Shown: piece by piece, positions 6,356-13,515 of the stretch | How positions within the stretch are numbered: the first letter of the stretch is position 1 | Layout of the letters: each line of letters begins with the position of its first letter | Source: an uncultured Oscillospiraceae bacterium | Lineage (GTDB): Bacteria; Bacillota; Clostridia; Oscillospirales; Acutalibacteraceae | Reading direction: 5' to 3' | Assembly: GCA_900540295.1 (NCBI GenBank) | Contig: UQFM01000013.1 | Location: 1 to 32,816, forward strand | DNA: 32,816 bases | The notes under the pieces: model-generated | Told to the model about the DNA's origin: nothing | The model's database searches: none | The model's input: only the letters and a program-made list of their open reading frames with translations | Program-made: the position numbers and the translations under genes

Positions 6356-8056
6356 TTACTTTTCGTGGCACTTGTGGCGGCAGGTCGCACAGTTCGGTGC
6401 GGTGATGATGTCGTCCACCGTTTTCCCTGCGGGAATCAGCGGTAAAACGCGGTCATCCTTGTCAATCGTGCAGTCAATCCACACAGGGCAGTTGTCCTGC
6501 TGTGCCTGTTTGTAAGCCGCCTTGAATTCCGCAAGTGTCGAAGCACGGTAGCCCTTGCCGCCGAAGCCCTCAATCACCTTGACAAAATCCGTTTGGCGTT
6601 CGGGGTCGGTCTGTGAATACCGCTTGCCGTAGAAGCAGGTTTGCCACTGACGCACCATGCCGAGCACGCGGTTGTCAAAAATGACGGTAATAATCGGCAG
6701 ATTGTTGCTGACCGCCGTGCAGGCTTCGTTGAGATTCATATGGAACGAGCCGTCGCCCGTGATATGTACCACGCGCTTTTCGGGGAAAGCAAACTGCGCA
6801 CCGATTGCCGCACCGTAGCCGTACCCCATCGTACCGAGTCCGCCGCTTGTCAGGAAATTGCGCGCGCCCGTATGGTGAATATACTGCGCCGCCCACATTT
6901 GGTGCTGACCGACGTCCGTGACATAAACGGTTTCTTTATCTGTTCCCGCACAAATTGCACGCACCAATTCGTGCGGTGTAATGCGGTCGGGGTCGTCCTG
7001 CGGGATATAATCCTCTTTTTTATAGGTTTCAAGTGTTTCAATCCACGCACTGCGGTCTGCGGATTTTACAAGCGGCAGGAGCGCCGTCAAAATCGCCTTT
7101 ACATCGCCCGTCAAATACGCGTCCACCATCACGTTTTTATTGATTTCGCTCAAGTCAATATCAATCTGCACGACCTTGGCTTTCTTTGCAAAACGCTCGG
7201 TGTTGAGCGCCACACGGTCGGAAAACCGCGTGCCGACAGCAATAAGCAAATCGGCTTCGTCAATCGCCTTGTTGGTCACAAGACTGCCGTGCATGCCGAC
7301 CAAACCGTAATTCAGCGGTTCATCGTAGCCCAAAACGCCTGCCGCCATTAAGGTGTGACAGGTCGGAATACCTGTTTTCTCCACAAAAGCACGCGTCACC
7401 TCGGAAGCCTCGGACGAAATCACGCCGCCGCCCAATTCAAGAATCGGACGTTTGGCACTGTTCACAAGCTTCGCAACCGCCTTGATTTTGTCTGCGTCAA
7501 GCACGGTTGTATCTGCAATCGGCTCGGGTTTTACTGTTTCAAACTCCGCGACCGCCGCCGTAATATCCTTCGGAATATCGACAAGCACAGGACCTTTGCG
7601 CCCGGAATTCGCAATTTTAAACGCTTCGCGCAAAATCGGCGCAAGCTCGGAAATATCCTGCACCATAAAGTTGTGCTTCGTAATGGGCATGGTAATACCC
7701 GTAATGTATACCTCTTGGAATGCGTCCCTGCCGATAAGAGACGTTCCGACGTTGCCCGTAATGGCAACCATCGGCACGGAATCCATATACGCCGTGGCAA
7801 TGCCCGTCACCAAATTGGTCGCGCCCGGACCGCTGGTGGCAATCACCACACCCGTTTTGCCCGTGGCGCGGGCATAGCCGTCCGCCGCATGGGAAGCGCC
7901 CTGCTCGTGGGCGGTCAAAACGTGATGAATTCTGTTGCGGTATTTGTAAAGCGCATCGTATATATTTAAAACTGCGCCGCCCGGATACCCGAATACGGTA
8001 TCCACGCCGTGCTCCAAAAGCACCTCGGCGATAATGTCAGAACCGTTCAGTTGCAT
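6356..8056 (-). CDS. ilvB: acetolactate synthase, catalytic (large) subunit
   Basis: A 566-residue thiamine-diphosphate enzyme making acetolactate or acetohydroxybutyrate, the first common step of branched-chain amino acid synthesis. The N-terminal domain has VFGYPGGAVLNIYDAL, the catalytic Glu in TAHEQGASHAADGYAR and SGPGATNLVTG. The C-terminal ThDP motif GDGSFHMNLNE...N is present, and MVRQWQ keeps the conserved Trp. The start is ATG 8056, with AGGTG about seven bases upstream; a GTG three codons earlier overlaps that site. No ilvN small subunit gene lies nearby. The tail ends CATCRHKCHEK, a Cys cluster not usual in this family. It is convergent with ilvC, the next enzyme. Confidence 0.95.
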   Translation of the reverse strand: MQLNGSDIIAEVLLEHGVDTVFGYPGGAVLNIYDALYKYRNRIHHVLTAHEQGASHAADGYARATGKTGVVIATSGPGATNLVTGIATAYMDSVPMVAITGNVGTSLIGRDAFQEVYITGITMPITKHNFMVQDISELAPILREAFKIANSGRKGPVLVDIPKDITAAVAEFETVKPEPIADTTVLDADKIKAVAKLVNSAKRPILELGGGVISSEASEVTRAFVEKTGIPTCHTLMAAGVLGYDEPLNYGLVGMHGSLVTNKAIDEADLLIAVGTRFSDRVALNTERFAKKAKVVQIDIDLSEINKNVMVDAYLTGDVKAILTALLPLVKSADRSAWIETLETYKKEDYIPQDDPDRITPHELVRAICAGTDKETVYVTDVGQHQMWAAQYIHHTGARNFLTSGGLGTMGYGYGAAIGAQFAFPEKRVVHITGDGSFHMNLNEACTAVSNNLPIITVIFDNRVLGMVRQWQTCFYGKRYSQTDPERQTDFVKVIEGFGGKGYRASTLAEFKAAYKQAQQDNCPVWIDCTIDKDDRVLPLIPAGKTVDDIITAPNCATCRHKCHEK

Positions 8057-8128
8057 AGCTTTCACCTAAAATCCAATGTCATTCTGTCAGAAGAAGCATT
8101 TGCAGCCTCTTCGATAATTTTGCATTTT

Positions 8129-8157
8129 ATTTTACCCCGAATCGACAAAAATGTCAA
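8129..8157 (-). promoter_or_regulatory. sigma-A promoter of ilvB
   Basis: On the minus strand: TTGACA (8152-8157), 17-bp spacer, TAAAAT (8129-8134). It gives a leader of about 65 bases. The leader holds an 8-bp hairpin (about 8088-8110, GAAGAGGC pairing with GCTTCTTC, one G-U pair) but no T-box or run of branched-chain codons that I can see. Confidence 0.78.
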
Positions 8158-8251
8158 CACTTTAGCGTGTTCAAGCAGTGAATACAAGCAAGCGCAAAAA
8201 GAGTTTGGATTTGAATATGCCCGCCGCATAGGAAAGTCAAACGTGTTCGCA

Positions 8252-9451
8252 CTACCACTCCAACTCCAAATAATACGGCTGGTCTACGCCGTTTTCCAAG
8301 CTGTCGCAGTAAATATAACGCACTCTGTTTTGCGATTCGTCAAACGCAAAAATGACATAATTATAATTATCTGTTGCCTTTTGAAACGGCGAATTTCCCG
8401 TATAGAGAATCCAACAGGTATGCCGTTCCGTTTCTGCTTCCGTATATTTGTAATAGGTGTGTTCCGCTCTGAAGCGCTCAAACAAAAGCCGTACTCTTTC
8501 GACTTCTTCGCGGAATACCTGTTCTTCAAGCGGCCATTCGGCATAAATATCGTATGTATAATCCATAACACGCCAATATCTGTAACAGTATTCTGCATCC
8601 AAATAAACCGCTTCCCACGCTCCGTTCGGTCGTTTGATATTCTCAAAATAATGCGCCTGTAAAGGAAAAAATGCTTGAAAAACACGGCTTTGATTTGCAA
8701 GACATTCCGCATCAAATTTACGGTAATTTCGAATATCCGTAGTTTCCGATTTCGTGACCATACCCATGGGAATCAAAAAATTTGCAGGAATACTTGCCAC
8801 GCACAGCACAAGCAATATTCGTTTGAATACCGTTTTTTTGTCTGTTTTGATTTTAGGTAAAAACAACATAAATCCGGACGGCAGTAAGGCAATAAGCATC
8901 CAGACAACCACTTTAAAATTAAAATTCGGATATTCATATTTCGTAAGGGTTATTACAATCGCCACAACACTGCCGACCCACGGCATCCATGTTGCAAAAA
9001 ACAGCAAAACAGATTTAAGCACCTTTCGAAGAATTACAGGTATGCTTTGAGGCACAGCATCATTTTGCAACGGCTGATTTTGGCTCGGCGTCGCTAAAAT
9101 ATGTGCCAATTCCGATACAGTATACACCTTTTCGGCATCCAACACAGACAAAGCTTGCAGCATCGTCTGCCCCTCACAGACAGACTGCCTTGCCCGTGCC
9201 TGAACATCTGACACAATCTGTCGGCTGGTTTCGGGACTTAACAGTATATCCCGAATTTCCTGAATCGTGAAATTAAATTTCCGAAGTACGGCAATATCCT
9301 TTAATTCATCCACATTTTCTTTTGTGAAATCAAAGCTTTTCCGTCCGAGATAATTTTCCGTATATGCGGGGGAAATCAAATTTTGCTCTATATAATACCG
9401 AACGGTTCTGTCGGATAAACCTGTTATTTCACATACAGCTTTCATTTTCAT
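8252..9451 (-). CDS. MerR-family regulator fused to a membrane and extracytoplasmic domain
   Basis: A 399-residue protein. Residues 1-70 are a MerR-type winged helix (MKAVCEITGLSDRTVRYYIEQNLISP, then FTIQEIRDIL), followed by a coiled dimerisation stretch to about 125. Three hydrophobic segments come next (about 147-170, 179-198 and 211-231), then about 165 residues of aromatic-rich sequence with no family I recognise, containing YCYRYWRVMDYTYDIYAEW and NYNYVIFAFDESQNRVRYIY. The topology places DNA-binding and sensor domains on opposite sides of the membrane, suggesting a one-component membrane-bound sensor. ATG start with GGAGGTG seven bases upstream. Its promoter carries a palindrome in a 19-bp spacer, the hallmark of MerR autoregulation. 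Signal unknown. Confidence 0.85.
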   Translation of the reverse strand: MKMKAVCEITGLSDRTVRYYIEQNLISPAYTENYLGRKSFDFTKENVDELKDIAVLRKFNFTIQEIRDILLSPETSRQIVSDVQARARQSVCEGQTMLQALSVLDAEKVYTVSELAHILATPSQNQPLQNDAVPQSIPVILRKVLKSVLLFFATWMPWVGSVVAIVITLTKYEYPNFNFKVVVWMLIALLPSGFMLFLPKIKTDKKTVFKRILLVLCVASIPANFLIPMGMVTKSETTDIRNYRKFDAECLANQSRVFQAFFPLQAHYFENIKRPNGAWEAVYLDAEYCYRYWRVMDYTYDIYAEWPLEEQVFREEVERVRLLFERFRAEHTYYKYTEAETERHTCWILYTGNSPFQKATDNYNYVIFAFDESQNRVRYIYCDSLENGVDQPYYLELEW

Positions 9452-9474
9452 AACTGCACCTCCAATACGCCGAA

Positions 9475-9505
9475 ATTATATAGTTTTACGCAACGTAAAA
9501 GTCAA
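9475..9505 (-). promoter_or_regulatory. MerR-type promoter with 19-bp spacer and central palindrome
   Basis: On the minus strand: TTGACT (9500-9505), 19-bp spacer, TATAAT (9475-9480). The perfect palindrome TTTTACG-TTG-CGTAAAA (9484-9500) fills the spacer. Over-long 19-20 bp spacers untwisted by a bound MerR dimer are the known mechanism of this family, so autoregulation by the gene at 8252-9451 is likely. Confidence 0.8.
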
Positions 9506-9532
9506 TAGAATTTTATAAAATTGTACCACAAA

Positions 9533-11134
9533 TCAGGGCAGTTTCAAAATTTCCTCTGCGATATACCGAAACACGGGGGCGCAGTCGGCGGAGCCACCCT
9601 CACCGTTTTCTTTTAAGACGGTTACGGCATAGCGGGGCGTTTCATACGGAAAATACCCGCAGAACCACGACTGCGTAACTTCCACGCCGTTTTCGTCAAA
9701 CCATCCGCTTTGCGCAGTGGCGGTTTTGCCTGCCGCCGTGCCGTTTGACGGTTTCGCACGTCTGCCGCTGCCGTTTTCCACCGTGTAGTTTAAAAGCGCA
9801 CCGATGCGGGCGGCGGTCTCTTCGGACATGGCGCGGCGGGAAGCAGGCAGAAATGCGCGCTGTACATCTTCGCCCGATGCGTCTATAATTGCTTTCATCA
9901 AGCTCGGCGCGCGGTAAATACCGCCGTTCGCAATGGCGGCATACACGGCAGTCATTTGCAGAGGCGACGCCAGCAATTCGCCCTGCCCGAACGCAAAATT
10001 CGCCAAATCCTGCGAAGAGGTCAGCGTATATGCGGCGGGGGAAATACCCGCTTTTGTATAAAATCCGTCGGCAAGCTCGATTTTTGCACCCAAGCCGAGA
10101 TTTTCTGACATGGCGCATACGTTCTCCCGCCCTGTGTGCAGTGCGAGGTCGATAAAATACGGATTGCAGGAATTTGCAGTTGCCACCGACAGATTCTGTT
10201 TGCCGTGTCCCTCGTGCACATGGCATTGGAATACGGTTTCCCCTATGGTATATGCACCTGTGCAGGTATAAGAATAGCTTTCATCCGTGCCGTTCTCGAT
10301 GGCGGCGGCAGCAACCACCGCCTTGAACACCGAACCGACGGAATACGGTGTAATCGCACGGTTCACAAACGGTGCGTCTGCGGCGTCCAAGCTGGTTTCC
10401 GGATGCATTTGGGAGAATTCCGGCACGCTTGCCATGGCGAGAATTTCAGAAGTTTCCGTATCCAACACCACAACCGCCCCCGTACCGATTTCAAATTTTT
10501 GCAGTGCCTCTTCGGCGATGTGCTGGATTTCCCTGTCCAGCGTCACCTGCACGCCTGCGGGTGAATCATAGTTTTCGCCTGTAAACTGTAATTCCGCGCC
10601 GTCCAACAGCCGTCCCTTCGCGTCCACACCGCACCGCGCCCGCAATACGCCGCGTGCATTTTTCAGAATAACGTTGTAGTATTGCTCCAAACCGCAGACG
10701 CCGTCGCCGTCCGCATTGATATAGCCGACCAGATGCACGGCAAGCCCGTCGTCACTGTATCTTGCTATGCGGCTGACGGTTTTTGCATCCGTTTCTGTCA
10801 GCGGCGCATCAGCGGCGGCAACCGCAATTTTGCCGTTTTCCACGGTTTCATACAGAGCATCTTTGCCCGCCGTATTTCCGAGTACCGCACCCGCGGAATT
10901 CAGCGCCTGTTCGGTCGGTTTGACGGCAACCATCAGTTCGCGTTCCGCATTGACCAACGGCTGCATATGACGGTCATAGATATACCCGCGTGTCTCCCCC
11001 ACCACCGCCGACAGTGTATTGCCCGTCTGCACGGCGGCGGAAACACTGCCGCCGCTGATGGTCAGCATGCGTACGCTGAGTGACCCCACCGCCAACGCAA
11101 AAACAAAAAATAAAACAATTACCCGTTTGCCCAT
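9533..11134 (-). CDS. penicillin-binding protein (class B D,D-transpeptidase)
   Basis: A 533-residue protein with an N-terminal membrane anchor (about 5-23) and a short non-penicillin-binding domain (RGYIYDRHMQPLVN near 49). The transpeptidase domain starts at about 195. The acylation motif is S268-V-F-K271 and the second motif S322-C-N324. The third motif reads K470-T-A472 instead of K-T-G, in GKTATAQSG. GLEQYYN and FGQGELLASPLQMTAVYAAIANGG are typical of FtsI/PBP2 relatives. It crosslinks peptidoglycan outside the cell, in division, elongation or sporulation. No PASTA domain. The ATG start at 11134 has AGAGGTG upstream, inside a hairpin arm (11141-11168). It is the last gene of the leftward run, separated from it by a repeat element. 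Confidence 0.9.
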   Translation of the reverse strand: MGKRVIVLFFVFALAVGSLSVRMLTISGGSVSAAVQTGNTLSAVVGETRGYIYDRHMQPLVNAERELMVAVKPTEQALNSAGAVLGNTAGKDALYETVENGKIAVAAADAPLTETDAKTVSRIARYSDDGLAVHLVGYINADGDGVCGLEQYYNVILKNARGVLRARCGVDAKGRLLDGAELQFTGENYDSPAGVQVTLDREIQHIAEEALQKFEIGTGAVVVLDTETSEILAMASVPEFSQMHPETSLDAADAPFVNRAITPYSVGSVFKAVVAAAAIENGTDESYSYTCTGAYTIGETVFQCHVHEGHGKQNLSVATANSCNPYFIDLALHTGRENVCAMSENLGLGAKIELADGFYTKAGISPAAYTLTSSQDLANFAFGQGELLASPLQMTAVYAAIANGGIYRAPSLMKAIIDASGEDVQRAFLPASRRAMSEETAARIGALLNYTVENGSGRRAKPSNGTAAGKTATAQSGWFDENGVEVTQSWFCGYFPYETPRYAVTVLKENGEGGSADCAPVFRYIAEEILKLP

Positions 11135-11140
11135 AAAAAC

Positions 11141-11388
11141 ACCTCTGCTTTTAGTATGAAGCAGAGGTCAGACTGCCGAAAAACCTCTTTATTCCTCCCT
11201 CTGTCGAGGGAGGTGGCACGCGCTTTGCGCGTGCCGGAGGGAGAGAAAATCTTGAAAAATCAAGCTTTTTAACTACCCCTCTGTCGCTCCGCGACATCTC
11301 CCCACACTGTGGGGAATCACCCCTGACAAGAGGAGCAAAATCCACTTTTTCGGCACGCTCACCTCTGTTTTTAGTATGAAACAAAGGT
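11141..11388. mobile_element. MITE-like repeat element between direct copies of a hairpin
   Basis: Two nearly identical 28-base hairpins in the same orientation (11141-11168 and 11361-11388, loop TTTTAGTATGAA) flank about 190 bases. Just inside them TGCCGAAAAA (11174-11183) and TTTTTCGGCA (11346-11355) form a 10-bp inverted repeat, like terminal inverted repeats. The core holds the palindromes CTCCCTCTGTCGAGGGAG (11193-11210) and CACGCGCTTTGCGCGTG (11217-11233), and TCTGTCGCTCCGCGACA (about 11280-11296). These resemble intergenic repeats common in gut clostridia. No transposase and no credible gene. It splits the PBP gene from the upstream operon. Confidence 0.65.
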
Positions 11389-11398
11389 GTTTGTTTAA

Positions 11399-12268
11399 TC
11401 ATTTTATTATAAATCCGTAGCCGCTGCCCGTTTTGCCGCCGTTTAACAGATACTGTTTGGCACGTTTTTGCAAATCGGTATCTTCGGGAAGCAATGCAAG
11501 CTCCTCGCGGCTCGCTTTATGTATCCCCCATAAGCGCCGCAGCAGTTCATTGTTTTCAAAACGGGTTTGCACCACGCAGTCAAATAACGATGCAAATTGT
11601 AAAATATTACTGTCTTCGCGCATAAACTGCGCGTTATGCCTGTCTAAAAGCCAACTGTCGCACACAAAGCCCGCATACTTATATTGCGGAAAGTATTGCC
11701 AAAAAAATACATGTGCCTCCTGTAAAGACTGCTGACAGGCGGAGAAGTCCAGTCTTCCGCCCTCGGGGATGTGGATGTTGAGTGCGGGCTGTCGGCTTCC
11801 GATTGGTACTTTTGCACACAGCCCCGCGGGAATTCCCGAGACAGTATGATTGGTCTTAAAAAACTGATATTGCAATCTGCCGATTTGAAACAGATTCAGA
11901 TACAGCGCATGGCGAATCCAAGAAAGCTCGCACAGCCCGACAATACCTTCTTCCCGTGCGCAGGTATTTACCCAAACGGAAATATCCTGCATGGTATCAT
12001 AATAAATTGCTTCGGGAATCCCCAACTGCTTGTAGCGGCCAAACGCACGTTCCGCCTCGGCAAGTGCAAAGCCCAAACAAAAGGCCGCACCGTCTGCACG
12101 GTTTTTCCGCAGGCGGCGGTACGGGGTATGTAAATGTGTCAAACCCGCATGCTTTTGTGCGCGCCGAATTGCTTTTTCTTCTGTCAAAAGCACCCGAAGC
12201 GCGGTATCACAGGCTTCGGGTGACAAATTGATTTTCTTACATAAATCTTTAATAAACTCTAAATCCAT
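11399..12268 (-). CDS. acyltransferase of the NAT_N/GNAT_C type
   Basis: A 289-residue soluble protein. The N-terminal half is helical and the C-terminal half has LNIHIPEGGRLDFSACQQSL, FFWQYFPQYKYAGFVCDSWLLD and EDSNILQFASLF. I recognise these as the hallmarks of the acyltransferase-domain family with an atypical GNAT C-terminal domain (PF18082/PF18164 type). No substrate is known to me for this member. The start is ATG 12268, one base after the stop of the U32 gene (TGAAATG), so translation is probably coupled; a longer in-frame GTG start would overlap that gene. It is eighth in the leftward run. Confidence 0.7.
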   Translation of the reverse strand: MDLEFIKDLCKKINLSPEACDTALRVLLTEEKAIRRAQKHAGLTHLHTPYRRLRKNRADGAAFCLGFALAEAERAFGRYKQLGIPEAIYYDTMQDISVWVNTCAREEGIVGLCELSWIRHALYLNLFQIGRLQYQFFKTNHTVSGIPAGLCAKVPIGSRQPALNIHIPEGGRLDFSACQQSLQEAHVFFWQYFPQYKYAGFVCDSWLLDRHNAQFMREDSNILQFASLFDCVVQTRFENNELLRRLWGIHKASREELALLPEDTDLQKRAKQYLLNGGKTGSGYGFIIK

Positions 12269-12269
12269 T

Positions 12270-13499
12270 TCACTGCGCCTGCTTTCTGAGCAATGCACCC
12301 GCTTCGGGGCAAAGCGTACTGCGAATACGCAACGACATCATCGGATGCGGCGCGGCTTCAATCGGTTCGCCGTCGGCATTTTGCATTTCCGTCACGGTGA
12401 ACTGTACGGGTGCTTTCCCGCGTTCAAGCAGCTCCAAGGTGTCGCCGACACAAAACTTATTGCGCTGGCTGACGGTGAGATATTCGCTGTCGGCATCCGT
12501 CACAACACCTGCAACGTCCCATGTGCGGACATACCCGCCCGCATAGCTGACGTTTGCATCTTCCGTCGGGTCGCCGAAATAAAAGCCTGTGCAGTATTCA
12601 CGGTAGCTGACTTTTTTGGTTTCTTCCGCGACCCACGGCGCAGGTGTATAGTCGGGCAACGGGTTTTTTAAATAACCGTCGATTGCCGCACGGTAGGCAT
12701 TCGTAATCACCGCCGTATAATAGGCGGATTTGGCGCGGCCCTCGATTTTGAAGCTGTCCACGCCCGCCTGCACCAATTCGGGGATATGCTCAATCATACA
12801 CATATCCTTGGAATTGAGAATGTAAGTGCCGTTTTTATCTTCTTCAATCGGGAAATACAGTCCGTCGCGTTTTTTCTCCATTAAAGCATATTCCCAGCGG
12901 CACGGCTGTGCGCATGCCCCGCGGTTGGCGTCACGCCCCAAAAGGTAATTCGACAAAAGACAGCGTCCCGAAAAAGAAACGCACATCGCGCCGTGTACAA
13001 AGCATTCGATTTCCAAGTCTCTCGGTGTTTTAGCGCGAATCTCGGCAATGTCGTCCATTGACAGCTCCCGCGCGGTGACAATGCGCTGTGCGCCCAGTTC
13101 ATAAAACTGCCTCGCGGCGGCGTAGTTAACGATACCCGCCTGTGTCGAAATATGCACAGGCACTTTCTCGGCGTATTTTTTGCAGTATGCCAGCACGCCG
13201 AAATCGGCGACAATAAACGCGTCTACGCCGCAGTCCGCCGCTTTCTCCAAAAATGCGGGCAAAGCGGCAAGCTCACGGTTGCGCGGCAAGGTATTGCAGG
13301 TCAAATAAACCTTTGCACCTTGCGCATGTGCCTGTTTTACGGCAAGGCAAAGGGCTTCGAACGTGAAATTCTGCGGTGCGGCGCGCATACCGAATGCTTC
13401 GCCGCCGAGATACACGGCATCCGCGCCGAAATACAGCGCCGCCGCCAACCGTTCTTGGTCGCCCGCAGGGCAAAGCAATTCGGGTTTTCGCGTCATCAT
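12270..13499 (-). CDS. trhP: U32-family protein, probable tRNA hydroxylation protein TrhP
   Basis: A 409-residue protein of the peptidase U32 family. It starts KPELLCPAGDQERLAAALYFGADAVYLGG-like. The signature block near 170-200 has four conserved Cys (FVHGAMCVSFSGRCLLSNYL, then NRGACAQPCRW), expected to bind an iron-sulfur cluster. DSFKIEGRAKSAYYTA follows and a C-terminal beta domain completes it. Members once called peptidases hydroxylate RNA (TrhP: tRNA uridine 34; RlhA: 23S rRNA). In Bacillus trhP genes lie downstream of mltG (yrrL), as here, which favours TrhP. The start is ATG 13499, with AGAGG about 12 bases upstream; the second ATG one codon on is equally possible. Longer in-frame sequence only overlaps mltG. 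Confidence 0.85.
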   Translation of the reverse strand: MMTRKPELLCPAGDQERLAAALYFGADAVYLGGEAFGMRAAPQNFTFEALCLAVKQAHAQGAKVYLTCNTLPRNRELAALPAFLEKAADCGVDAFIVADFGVLAYCKKYAEKVPVHISTQAGIVNYAAARQFYELGAQRIVTARELSMDDIAEIRAKTPRDLEIECFVHGAMCVSFSGRCLLSNYLLGRDANRGACAQPCRWEYALMEKKRDGLYFPIEEDKNGTYILNSKDMCMIEHIPELVQAGVDSFKIEGRAKSAYYTAVITNAYRAAIDGYLKNPLPDYTPAPWVAEETKKVSYREYCTGFYFGDPTEDANVSYAGGYVRTWDVAGVVTDADSEYLTVSQRNKFCVGDTLELLERGKAPVQFTVTEMQNADGEPIEAAPHPMMSLRIRSTLCPEAGALLRKQAQ

Positions 13500-13515
13500 G
13501 CAGACAAATCCTCTC

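Noticed and set aside
6641..7969. Two long plus-strand frames opposite ilvB
   Set aside because: Mirror frames caused by the codon pattern of ilvB; rich in Arg, His and Cys, with no domains.
8057..8128. T-box or leader-peptide attenuator before ilvB
   Set aside because: The leader is only about 65 bases, has no T-box consensus, no branched-chain codon run and no terminator.
11151..11402. 83-residue minus-strand frame with PPPSTEGG-type sequence
   Set aside because: Translation of the MITE-like repeat, seen widely as spurious gene calls.
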